This document shows positions 1-6,029 of a DNA stretch of 9,641 nt, piece by piece (within the stretch, counting starts at the first letter, position 1; each line of letters begins with the position of its first letter). Under the pieces are notes generated by a model. It had not been told where the DNA came from. It saw only the letters and a program-made list of their open reading frames with translations, and did no database searches. The stretch is from Rhodospirillaceae bacterium (lineage in GTDB: Bacteria > Pseudomonadota > Alphaproteobacteria > JABSOH01). The position numbers were made by a program, and so were the translations under genes. The stretch is from assembly GCA_020629355.1 (NCBI GenBank), contig JAHDDM010000028.1, positions 1-9,641 on the forward strand, in the 5' to 3' direction.

Positions 1-7
1 ATAATAT

Positions 8-13
8 TCTCCT
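8..13 (-). promoter_or_regulatory. Ribosome binding site of the gene after atpB (probably atpE)
   Basis: Read on the minus strand, AGGAGA lies 28 bases beyond the atpB stop codon and 7 bases before the left edge of the window, so a start codon immediately outside would be at ideal spacing. In alphaproteobacterial F0 operons the gene after atpB is normally atpE, the proton-carrying c subunit. Its identity is inferred from gene order only, because none of its coding sequence is visible. Confidence 0.5.
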
Positions 14-41
14 GAAGTTAAATAGTGTAAAATACAAAGGT

Positions 42-794
42 TTAATGCAGATGCAGGGCATCATTGATATACAGGCACGTCAAGACTGCAAAGACATAGG
101 CTTGCAAGAAGGCCACCAGTATCTCGAAGCCTGTTAATATCACGGTCATCGCAAGCGGCGCAAGACCGCCGATCCCATAAGTTGCAGCCCCAAGACTGAT
201 GATAAAGCCCGCGAAGACCTTCATCATGGTATGTCCCGCCATCATATTGGCAAAAAGCCTGATAGCCAGTGACATAGGGCGCGACAGGTAAGAAATGACC
301 TCAATCACAACCATAAAAGGAATCAAAACTTTCGGTGCGCCTTGCGGAACAAAGAAGCTAAAGAAGTGCAGACCGTGGGTGAAAATGCCCAATATCGTTA
401 CGCCCAAGAACACCATCAAGGCCATAGCGAAGGTCACGATGATATGGCTGGTAAAGGTAAAGCTATAGGGGATCATGCCCAACAGATTACCAAACAGAAT
501 AAACAGGAACAGCGTAAAGACAATCGGCAAGAATTTCCGTCCATCGTCACCGATATTGTCGTTGACCAGTCCAGCAATAAATTCATAACAGGATTCCACC
601 GAACCTTGCCACCGTCCTGGAACATCGCTATCACGACGGCGGGAACCAGCCAACAGGAAGACCGAAACGGCGGCGATACTGAGCAACATCCACAGAGCCG
701 AATTGGTGAACGAGATATCATAACCGCCTAGAATTTCTGGCAGTTTTATCTCAATCAGAGGCGTAATTTCGAATTGGGCGAGTGGTCCAGCCAT
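42..794 (-). CDS. atpB: F0F1 ATP synthase subunit a (proton channel)
   Basis: Membrane subunit a of the F0 sector. With the c-ring it forms the two half-channels through which protons drive rotation. The 250-residue length fits the family. The N-terminus has the alphaproteobacterial pattern of a short Gln-Phe-Glu-Ile stretch followed by GGYDISFTNSALWM (23-36), leading into the first membrane helix. Further hydrophobic helices follow at about 90-109, 115-137, 156-170, 193-215 and 216-240. The essential arginine is R179 within SLAIRLFANMMAGH. H188 and E224 match the His/Glu pair that is swapped relative to E. coli E219/H245, and Q231 matches E. coli Q252. The ATG at 794 is preceded by a weak ribosome binding site, but the N-terminus fits homologues. 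The usual upstream partner atpI lies about 1.6 kb away because a kinase gene on the opposite strand separates them, so atpB probably has its own promoter. Identification is very secure. Confidence 0.97.
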   Translation of the reverse strand: MAGPLAQFEITPLIEIKLPEILGGYDISFTNSALWMLLSIAAVSVFLLAGSRRRDSDVPGRWQGSVESCYEFIAGLVNDNIGDDGRKFLPIVFTLFLFILFGNLLGMIPYSFTFTSHIIVTFAMALMVFLGVTILGIFTHGLHFFSFFVPQGAPKVLIPFMVVIEVISYLSRPMSLAIRLFANMMAGHTMMKVFAGFIISLGAATYGIGGLAPLAMTVILTGFEILVAFLQAYVFAVLTCLYINDALHLH

Positions 795-873
795 AACTAT
801 CGATCATCAAAAGCAAAAACGTTTGGAACAAGCCTTATCGCGTTATCAATAAGACTATCTGATATGCGGCTAC

Positions 874-902
874 CTAATAATGTGCCTTGAAGAGAATTGC
901 AA
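874..902 (-). promoter_or_regulatory. Candidate sigma70-type promoter for atpB
   Basis: On the minus strand a -35-like TTGCAA (902-897) and a -10-like TATTAG (879-874) are exactly 17 bases apart, each matching four of six consensus positions. The start of transcription would fall near 867, giving an atpB leader of about 70 bases. The site overlaps one arm of the 880-945 inverted repeat and the first copy of the AGAATTGCA direct repeat, so a bound regulator could block it. The match is modest and was found by eye. Confidence 0.35.
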
Positions 903-945
903 GAACAGAATTGCAGCTAGGGCGTATTCGCACCGCAAGGCACAT
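880..945. repeat. 10-base perfect inverted repeat with 46-base interior
   Basis: ATGTGCCTTG at 880-889 is the exact reverse complement of CAAGGCACAT at 936-945. The interior holds the direct repeat AGAATTGCA and a small GCG/CGC stem (922-924 with 929-931). This could be the closing stem of a structured RNA on either strand or a pair of regulator half-sites. It matches no RNA family I recognise. Confidence 0.5.
893..915. repeat. Direct repeat AGAATTGCA, two copies with 14-base period
   Basis: AGAATTGCA occurs at 893-901 and again at 907-915, separated by five bases. A 14-base period does not put both copies on the same helix face, which argues mildly against a simple tandem operator. The first copy contains the proposed atpB -35 element. 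Confidence 0.45.
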
Positions 946-1004
946 AGTGCATCCTGCTGAGACCCCTGCCACGGCGAAAAACTAACACTCGGTTCTGGAT
1001 ATTG

Positions 1005-1049
1005 TTATAGCCTATGTCATATGATCATTTTATATGACATAGGCTATAA
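1005..1049. repeat. Perfect 18-base-arm palindrome with 9-base loop
   Basis: TTATAGCCTATGTCATAT at 1005-1022 is the exact reverse complement of 1032-1049. The loop 1023-1031 is GATCATTTT. The element is AT-rich and no T run follows on either strand, so it does not look like a classical terminator. By symmetry it places TATAAC (minus strand, 1009-1004) and TATAAT (plus strand, 1045-1050) at its two ends, which are -10-like and point outward towards atpB and the kinase. It may be an operator for a dimeric regulator, a divergent promoter element, or the remnant of a small mobile palindrome. Confidence 0.75.
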
Positions 1050-1050
1050 T
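1045..1050 (+). promoter_or_regulatory. Candidate -10 box for the sugar kinase gene
   Basis: TATAAT is a perfect -10 hexamer at the right edge of the 18-base-arm palindrome, about 87 bases before the kinase start codon. The hexamer 17 bases upstream (TGATCA, 1022-1027) resembles the -35 consensus in only three positions, so the promoter may need an activator bound to the palindrome. This is inferred by eye. Confidence 0.35.
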
Positions 1051-1057
1051 AGTTGAG

Positions 1058-1072
1058 CAGCTTGCTAAGCTG
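1058..1072 (+). repeat. Small hairpin CAGCTT-GCT-AAGCTG in the kinase leader
   Basis: Six-base perfect arms (1058-1063 and 1067-1072) surround a three-base loop. If transcription starts from the TATAAT at 1045, this hairpin lies almost at the 5' end of the kinase mRNA, where it could stabilise the transcript. As DNA it could equally be a 15-base operator. No T run follows, so a terminator is unlikely. Confidence 0.45.
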
Positions 1073-1136
1073 TGTAAGTTGGGATGCTGAGAAATACCGT
1101 CAAAGCCTGAATGAAATTCTTAATGAGTAGGTAAAA

Positions 1137-2411
1137 ATGTCTCAAAACATGATTATTTTCGACATTGGCAAAACCCATACAAAGGTGATTCTTTATGATC
1201 TGGCGCGAAACGCCGAATTGACCGTTTTCGAACATAAAAACCAGATAAAAACCACGCCCCCCTACCCGCATATTGACGTAGAGACCATTAAAAATTTTGC
1301 CCTTGATGCACTTCGGAAGATTGGGAGCAATCATTCGGTAGATGCCATTTTTGTCTCGGCCCATGGTGCAGCAGTCGCCTTGATGAAGGGCAACGAATTG
1401 ATCCTGCCCGTCTTGGATTACGAATGTGATGCACCAGACAGCCTTGCACAGGAATATGACCGAATACGGCCTGATTTCAGCCAAACAGGCACGCCAAGAA
1501 TGGGGGCTGGCCTCAATCTTGGGGCGCAACTTTATTGGTTAAACCAGAAATTCCCCCATGAGTTTGCCTTGGTGGATCAAATGCTGTTTTGGCCACAATT
1601 CTGGTCTTTTATGCTGTGCGGCACTGCCGCCAGTGAAATAGCCTACGCAAGCTGCCACGGGGATTTATGGGATATAGGGGGGAACGATTTCATCCCCTTG
1701 ACTACATTTGGCATCCATGATCGTGCCCAATTTCCACCACTGCGGTCTTCTGCTGAAGTCATTGGTACAATACAGCCAGAGATTGCACAACAGACTGGAC
1801 TTTCTTCTGCGGTGAAGGTCTATTGCGGTGGGCATGATTCCTCGCTTTCCTTAGTCAAGACCACCTTGGAACGTCCCATGCCCTGCACCGTTCTATCCAC
1901 GGGCACATGGATTACGATATTTGCCTTAGGCAACGAAGACTACCGCAAGCCACCTCAAACAGGCATGATGATCAGTATGGACTGTTTCGGCAATCCCGTC
2001 TTGAATTTCCGCTTTCAGGGTGGCCAGATATATGCAGACCGCCTCAGCGAAGCAAGCCAGGATGATACCATGCCTTTTGTACCTCATGATATTGAGAGGC
2101 TTGAGATTGCGCATTTTGAACAGGCTAGTCTTAGCCGATTGATTGACCGCAAAACCAGAGAAACCATTGATCTCTCACGCTGGCCGCGCAAACAGGTTGA
2201 ACAGGTCGCCTCTCACCTTTTGGCTCTGCAAACCCTAAAGGGCTTGGAAGCAATAGGCGCGCGCGGCGAGATTATCTGTTCTGGACCCTTTGCCCAAAAC
2301 GCGACATATCTGCGCGTTCTGCGGGATGCCTGGAGCTGGCCGATTGTGCTTGAAGAAAACCGCTTGGGGCTATGTGATGGGATTGCGGCGCTTACTCGCC
2401 CTGCTGATTAG
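1137..2411 (+). CDS. FGGY-family sugar kinase, resembling rhizobial RhaK-type kinases
   Basis: A cytoplasmic ATP-dependent kinase of the hexokinase/actin fold that should phosphorylate a sugar or ketose, possibly a deoxy sugar. The 424 residues are within, but at the short end of, the family range. The phosphate-1 loop is DIGKTHTK (9-16). The catalytic base is probably D234 in GGHDSS (231-236), as in GGHD of rhamnulokinases. The phosphate-2 loop is STGTW (254-258), and a C-terminal GARGEIICSGPFAQN block fits the adenosine-binding end. From memory, the DIGKT opening, PPYPHIDVE and LDYE segments resemble rhizobial RhaK. The exact substrate cannot be read from sequence. The ATG at 1137 has a moderate GAGTAGGT site 4 bases upstream. 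The gene stands alone, with no isomerase, aldolase, dehydrogenase or transporter nearby. It lies between atpI and atpB on the opposite strand and overlaps the atpI end by 20 bases, so it is probably a later insertion. Confidence 0.9.
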   Translation: MSQNMIIFDIGKTHTKVILYDLARNAELTVFEHKNQIKTTPPYPHIDVETIKNFALDALRKIGSNHSVDAIFVSAHGAAVALMKGNELILPVLDYECDAPDSLAQEYDRIRPDFSQTGTPRMGAGLNLGAQLYWLNQKFPHEFALVDQMLFWPQFWSFMLCGTAASEIAYASCHGDLWDIGGNDFIPLTTFGIHDRAQFPPLRSSAEVIGTIQPEIAQQTGLSSAVKVYCGGHDSSLSLVKTTLERPMPCTVLSTGTWITIFALGNEDYRKPPQTGMMISMDCFGNPVLNFRFQGGQIYADRLSEASQDDTMPFVPHDIERLEIAHFEQASLSRLIDRKTRETIDLSRWPRKQVEQVASHLLALQTLKGLEAIGARGEIICSGPFAQNATYLRVLRDAWSWPIVLEENRLGLCDGIAALTRPAD

Positions 2412-2736
2412 GCGGTGAATTCCTGTGCTGGCCGAATTCAGCATTGGCAGCCCGCCAAGCATTATATAGTCCGATACCAATACCGAAAACAAACCCTAAA
2501 GCCAGCAAGATAACCCGCGCTTCAGGCCAAAGCCAAGCTAAGCCCCAAGCAATAGCCACGCCCACAACAATCCCGCCAAGCAGGTCTGCGGAAACACGCA
2601 TGGCTGCACCAAAGCTTGACATATCCTGCTTGGGTTTCTGTTGCGATTCTCGCATGCCCTGCTTTTCAGCACGAGCAGCGAGTTTCGCATCCAGTTCCGC
2701 TAATTGCGGGTCTGGTATTTTCGGGTCTGGAGGCAA
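2392..2736 (-). CDS. atpI: ATP synthase accessory protein AtpI (AtpI/AtpZ family)
   Basis: A small membrane protein that in other bacteria assists c-ring assembly and may affect Mg2+ handling for the F0F1 ATP synthase. The 114 residues have a proline-rich and charged cytoplasmic N-terminus (1-47), two glycine-rich membrane helices (about 50-69 and 75-94), a short tryptophan/proline turn LWPEAR between them, and the YNAWRAAN motif after the second helix. This is the usual alphaproteobacterial AtpI layout. The start used is a TTG at 2736, three bases after the sodB stop. A later ATG (codon 28 or 39) would remove much of the charged region, so the exact start is uncertain. It is probably transcribed with sodB. 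Its last six codons overlap the end of the convergent kinase gene, and no terminator separates them. Confidence 0.88.
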   Translation of the reverse strand: MPPDPKIPDPQLAELDAKLAARAEKQGMRESQQKPKQDMSSFGAAMRVSADLLGGIVVGVAIAWGLAWLWPEARVILLALGFVFGIGIGLYNAWRAANAEFGQHRNSPPNQQGE

Positions 2737-2739
2737 GGT

Positions 2740-3339
2740 TTATGCCTGCGCCAGACGCTGGGCAACATCATCCCAATTCACCAGATTATCCAGGAAACAG
2801 GCCAGATAATCAGGACGGGCATTGCGGAAATCGATATAGTACGAGTGTTCCCAAACATCACAACCCAACAGTGGCACTTGACCGTGCACCAAAGGATTCT
2901 CGCCATTTGGGGTTTTCGTCACCGCAAGCTTACCATTATCCAGCACCAACCAGCACCAGCCAGAACCAAATTGCGTTACACCCGCCTGAATGAAAGCTTC
3001 ACGAAAATCGCCATAGCTGCCAAAGTCACGCACAATCTGCGCACCAATATCACCGCCAGGCTCACCGCCGCCATTTGCGGTCATCATCTGCCAGAAAGCA
3101 ATGTGATTCCAATGCTGTGCCGCATTGTTGAACAGACCCGCCAAAGCAGGCTTGCCATAAGAACCCCGAACAACATCTTCGAGGGATTGCCCCTCAAGGC
3201 CACTGCCAGCGAGCAATTTATTGCCATTCACGACATAGGCATTATGGTGCTTGTCGTGATGAAATTCCAAGGTTTCCTGCGACATATGTGGCGCAAGAGC
3301 ATCATGGGCATAGGGTAAATCAGGCAAAGTAAATGTCAT
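2740..3339 (-). CDS. sodB: Superoxide dismutase, iron type
   Basis: Converts superoxide to oxygen and hydrogen peroxide in the cytoplasm and has no signal peptide. The 199 residues start at MTFTLPDLPY, a typical N-terminus. An in-frame ATG at 3375 would add 12 unlike residues, while the ATG at 3339 has a GGAG site (3351-3347) at 7 bases spacing. The four metal ligands are H27 (in EFHHDKHH), H79 (in AAQHWNH), D161 and H165 (in DVWEHSYYID). Q75 in NNAAQ sits where iron enzymes carry the active-site glutamine, whereas manganese enzymes have glycine there. This favours Fe, although cambialistic activity cannot be excluded. The gene is divergent from glnD and lies 3 bases from atpI, suggesting a sodB-atpI transcript. 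Confidence 0.96.
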   Translation of the reverse strand: MTFTLPDLPYAHDALAPHMSQETLEFHHDKHHNAYVVNGNKLLAGSGLEGQSLEDVVRGSYGKPALAGLFNNAAQHWNHIAFWQMMTANGGGEPGGDIGAQIVRDFGSYGDFREAFIQAGVTQFGSGWCWLVLDNGKLAVTKTPNGENPLVHGQVPLLGCDVWEHSYYIDFRNARPDYLACFLDNLVNWDDVAQRLAQA

Positions 3340-3398
3340 GGTATTATCTCCGTGAATAAAGTAAGAAAATACCATGAAGATACACCAGACATTCGCCT

Positions 3399-5960
3399 AT
3401 GTATAGTCCTGTACAGTATACTGGAAAAGATTCTTGCCTGCCAGTAGAGCCAGTGGAATTGATGCCTCAAGATTCTCTCAAGAAACTGCATCAGAGCTGG
3501 ATTGAAGAAATGCGGCAATCTCCGCTTGAGGCACTGGTTCTGTGCCAGAGATTAAGCCAGCACTTCGACGCATTGATCACGGCTCTTGCAACAGAGCTGC
3601 TGGCGCAAGCACCAGCTGGTATGAGCGTGATTGCACTCGGCGGCTATGGTCGCGAGGAACTGTATCCGTATTCCGATATTGACCTGCTGATTCTGCTCGA
3701 TGGTCAAAAAGGCTGCAATCCAGAGGCAATAAAAGCCAGCATTCAACCCTTACTGTATCCTTTGTGGGACCTGGGCTTGAGCGTAGGTCACAGCATCCAG
3801 ACCCTCAAAAGCAGCATGGCGTTAGCAAAATCCGATCACACCTTTGCCACGGCTCTGCTGGAAGCGCGTCTGATTTGCGGTGATTCTCAACTCTACGCAC
3901 AGTTCCAACAGACACGCAAACGTCTTTTTACCAAGCGTTTTGTTTCTGCTTTCATGCACACCAAATATAGCGAGCAAAAGCACCGTCATGCCACTACGCG
4001 CGGGATGCTGGAACCCAACCTGAAAGACGGTGCCTTGGGCTTGCGCGATTTGCAGACCATCCGTTGGTGCAGCCAAGCCCTATGCGGAATCCCCGATCCC
4101 GTGCAGGCTGGCTTGCTCAGTACATTTGCCTTTCATCGTTTCCGCCGCTGCTATCGGGTTCTTGCCGCGATTCGTTTGCAACTCCATCTGCAACCCAACG
4201 GCGGCGACAATCGCCTGCTCATGCACCACCAGATGCCGATTGCAGAAGACATGGCCTTTCGGCAGCATAAGCATTTACGCCCCATAGAACGCTTGATGAA
4301 GCGGCTTTTCCTCGCACAATCAGACTGTATGCTGCTGTCTGAAATCGCCGAAAAACGCCTAAGTGCCTTAGCGATTTTGCCGCGCCAAACCTTTCTTGAG
4401 CAGACTGGCAGCTTCAAAACGCCTGAAGACGTGCTGAAATTCCTGCTTTCTGCACTACAGCAATCCTTGCCGCTCTGTGCTGAGACGCTCGAGAAGCTGT
4501 GGGCGGCACGCAAGCTTTTTGTTGGCTACAGACCAGATAATCCGAAAGCCGAATCGGCGCGGTTAGTATTACGGCGCATACTCTGCACCCCCACCGACCC
4601 TGAGAAATTCATGGTCTCGGCTCACTTGATAAACCAGCTTGGCCTGTTGGGGGCAATGTTACCAGATTTCCAGCATATTCGCGGCTTAACACAACTCGAC
4701 GGCTATCATGTCTGGAGCGTTGATTGCCATACCTTGCGTGTCATGCGTAATCTCCATGGGCAAGGTTTCGGCGAAGATTCCTTGTCCGATCCCGCACCTG
4801 CCCCCGAAACCATCGATCAAGTCCTGCTGTTTGCCGCATTACTGCACGATATTGCCAAAGGACGCGGCGGAGAACACGCCCTAAAAGGTTCGGCAATCGC
4901 CACAGAAATTGCACCCAAATTCGGTTTCAATGCACAAGAAACCGCCCAAATTGCATGGCTCGTGCGCCAACATCTGCTGCTTTCAGACCTTGCCCTGCAC
5001 CGCGATATTCTGGATAGTGGCACCGCCGATGCTTTGCAGGACGCTACCCCCGATGCGGAGCATCTGAGCAAGCTCTATGCCTTAACCATCGCTGATGTTC
5101 AGGCCGTTGCGCCGAACTCCTGGACAACATGGAAAGCCAGCGTTATTTCCCGCCTCTATCGCCACGGTCAAGAGCGATTACAGCCGACTTCCACGCCAGA
5201 TACCACTCAGACCAACAGCGCGATTCAGGCTCTTCGGGCAGCTTTGCCTAATATGTCCGATAGCGATTTTGCAAGCCATGCCCATCTCTGTAGCAAAGAA
5301 TATCTGCTGAGCACCACTCTGGCGGTACAGATCGAACATGCCCGTATGCTCACCAGCCTGTCTGAACCTGAAGCTGGCAAGGCGCATATCCGTCTGCTGC
5401 CCGATACCAAAAACGCCATTGTCCGCCTGATCCTCTATACTCAGGACTATTCTGGCTTAATAGGGCACACCGTGGGAACACTCACCGAAGCGGGCTATTC
5501 CATTGCAACCTTGAAAACTTTTCCATACGGTGATCATTGCGCCTTAATGACCGTATGGTTCCATCATCAAGGCAAAGCTTTCTTCGAAGAGGCTCGCCTG
5601 CAACGGCTGCAAAAACGCCTGAGCAACACCATCAAACAGCGATATATCGACTTTGACAGCCAAACGACACAGCAACAACCAGACCATAGTACCTCGAAGG
5701 TGGCTTTTGATAATGTGGTCTCTAAACGCTCTACGGTCATCGAAGTGCGCACCCACAACCGCCGTGGCCTGTTGTTTGACCTCACCATGGCATTAAACGA
5801 GAATAAATTGAAAATCCACGCCGCTAAAATCGATACTTTTGGCAATCGCGCCATGGATGTTTTCTATGTCCGCAACCGTTTTGGCCTGAAAATCGAGGCA
5901 CAGAAGCATTTGGACAAAATTCGTGCGAGTATAATGTCACGAATCAGCAACACGGATTGA
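3399..5960 (+). CDS. glnD: Bifunctional uridylyltransferase/uridylyl-removing enzyme GlnD
   Basis: The glutamine sensor of nitrogen control: it uridylylates PII proteins when glutamine is low and removes UMP when glutamine is high. Domains in order, numbered from 3399: nucleotidyltransferase with GGYGREELYPYSDIDLLIL (81-99) carrying the metal-binding D93 and D95; a helical linker with the LEPNLKDGALGLRDLQTI block; an HD hydrolase domain with H444, H483-D484, KGRGG (487-491) and H525; and two C-terminal ACT domains (about 674-750 and 779-850) for glutamine sensing. All parts are present. At 853 residues it is somewhat shorter than E. coli GlnD (890) and the alphaproteobacterial proteins I recall (about 950). 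The first 21 residues are not family-like, and the ATG at 3462 (MPQDSLKK) is a reasonable alternative because the presumed sodB promoter overlaps 3399-3430. Neither start has a strong ribosome binding site. Confidence 0.96.
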   Translation: MYSPVQYTGKDSCLPVEPVELMPQDSLKKLHQSWIEEMRQSPLEALVLCQRLSQHFDALITALATELLAQAPAGMSVIALGGYGREELYPYSDIDLLILLDGQKGCNPEAIKASIQPLLYPLWDLGLSVGHSIQTLKSSMALAKSDHTFATALLEARLICGDSQLYAQFQQTRKRLFTKRFVSAFMHTKYSEQKHRHATTRGMLEPNLKDGALGLRDLQTIRWCSQALCGIPDPVQAGLLSTFAFHRFRRCYRVLAAIRLQLHLQPNGGDNRLLMHHQMPIAEDMAFRQHKHLRPIERLMKRLFLAQSDCMLLSEIAEKRLSALAILPRQTFLEQTGSFKTPEDVLKFLLSALQQSLPLCAETLEKLWAARKLFVGYRPDNPKAESARLVLRRILCTPTDPEKFMVSAHLINQLGLLGAMLPDFQHIRGLTQLDGYHVWSVDCHTLRVMRNLHGQGFGEDSLSDPAPAPETIDQVLLFAALLHDIAKGRGGEHALKGSAIATEIAPKFGFNAQETAQIAWLVRQHLLLSDLALHRDILDSGTADALQDATPDAEHLSKLYALTIADVQAVAPNSWTTWKASVISRLYRHGQERLQPTSTPDTTQTNSAIQALRAALPNMSDSDFASHAHLCSKEYLLSTTLAVQIEHARMLTSLSEPEAGKAHIRLLPDTKNAIVRLILYTQDYSGLIGHTVGTLTEAGYSIATLKTFPYGDHCALMTVWFHHQGKAFFEEARLQRLQKRLSNTIKQRYIDFDSQTTQQQPDHSTSKVAFDNVVSKRSTVIEVRTHNRRGLLFDLTMALNENKLKIHAAKIDTFGNRAMDVFYVRNRFGLKIEAQKHLDKIRASIMSRISNTD
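3400..3428 (-). promoter_or_regulatory. Candidate sodB promoter with embedded palindromes
   Basis: On the minus strand TTTTCC (3428-3423) and TATACA (3405-3400) are 17 bases apart, matching the -35 and -10 consensus in three and four positions. The spacer holds two overlapping perfect palindromes, CTGTACAG (3409-3416) and CAGTATACTG (3414-3423), the latter carrying a TATACT box on each strand. This density of dyad symmetry suggests a regulated divergent promoter zone for sodB and glnD. It lies inside the longest glnD reading frame, which bears on the choice of glnD start. Confidence 0.35.
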
Positions 5961-5985
5961 CGTTCAGACTGGAAACCCCTATAGG
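5957..5985 (+). promoter_or_regulatory. Candidate sigma70-type promoter for yajC-secD-secF
   Basis: TTGACG (5957-5962, five of six -35 positions) and TATAGG (5980-5985, four of six -10 positions) are separated by exactly 17 bases. The -35 box contains the glnD stop codon. Transcription would start near 5992, about 38 bases before the yajC ATG. This is the best-formed promoter seen in the window and would let the export genes be expressed independently of glnD. Confidence 0.55.
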
Positions 5986-6029
5986 ATGTGTCAAAATCAC
6001 CATTTTCTTATTTCAAGAGAGAGACAGCC

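Larger units (their letters stand above)
795..1136. other. 342-base divergent spacer between atpB and the sugar kinase
   Basis: No convincing coding sequence lies here. The spacer separates divergently transcribed atpB and the FGGY kinase and should hold both promoters. It contains four repeat structures, listed separately: a 10-base inverted repeat enclosing a 9-base direct repeat, a perfect 18-base-arm palindrome, and a compact hairpin before the kinase start. No tRNA, known riboswitch or GC-rich hairpin with a T run was recognised. Confidence 0.7.

Noticed and set aside
93..101. GACATAGGC, matching part of the 1005-1049 palindrome, recurs here and at 3232-3240
   Set aside because: Both copies are minus-strand coding sequence for Ala-Tyr-Val in atpB and sodB, so the recurrence is codon coincidence rather than a dispersed repeat.
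342..731. A 129-codon plus-strand open frame opposite atpB
   Set aside because: Antisense to a conserved membrane protein; the glutamine/charged-rich translation is typical of reading hydrophobic codons on the reverse strand.
1005..1049. The palindrome as a Rho-independent terminator
   Set aside because: The stem is AT-rich, no T run follows on either strand, and it lies between divergent, not convergent, genes.
1065..1529. A 154-codon open frame on the minus strand opposite the kinase 5' half
   Set aside because: It lies antisense to a clear kinase gene, shows no recognisable domain or ribosome binding site, and its composition follows from the kinase codons.
2704..3318. A 204-codon plus-strand open frame opposite sodB and atpI
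   Set aside because: It is the antisense shadow of a highly conserved superoxide dismutase; the translation is low in family-like features.
5988..6029. Upstream GTG start extending YajC by 14 residues
   Set aside because: The ATG at 6030 has a strong GAGAGA site and a family-like N-terminus, and the GTG would lie before the predicted transcription start.
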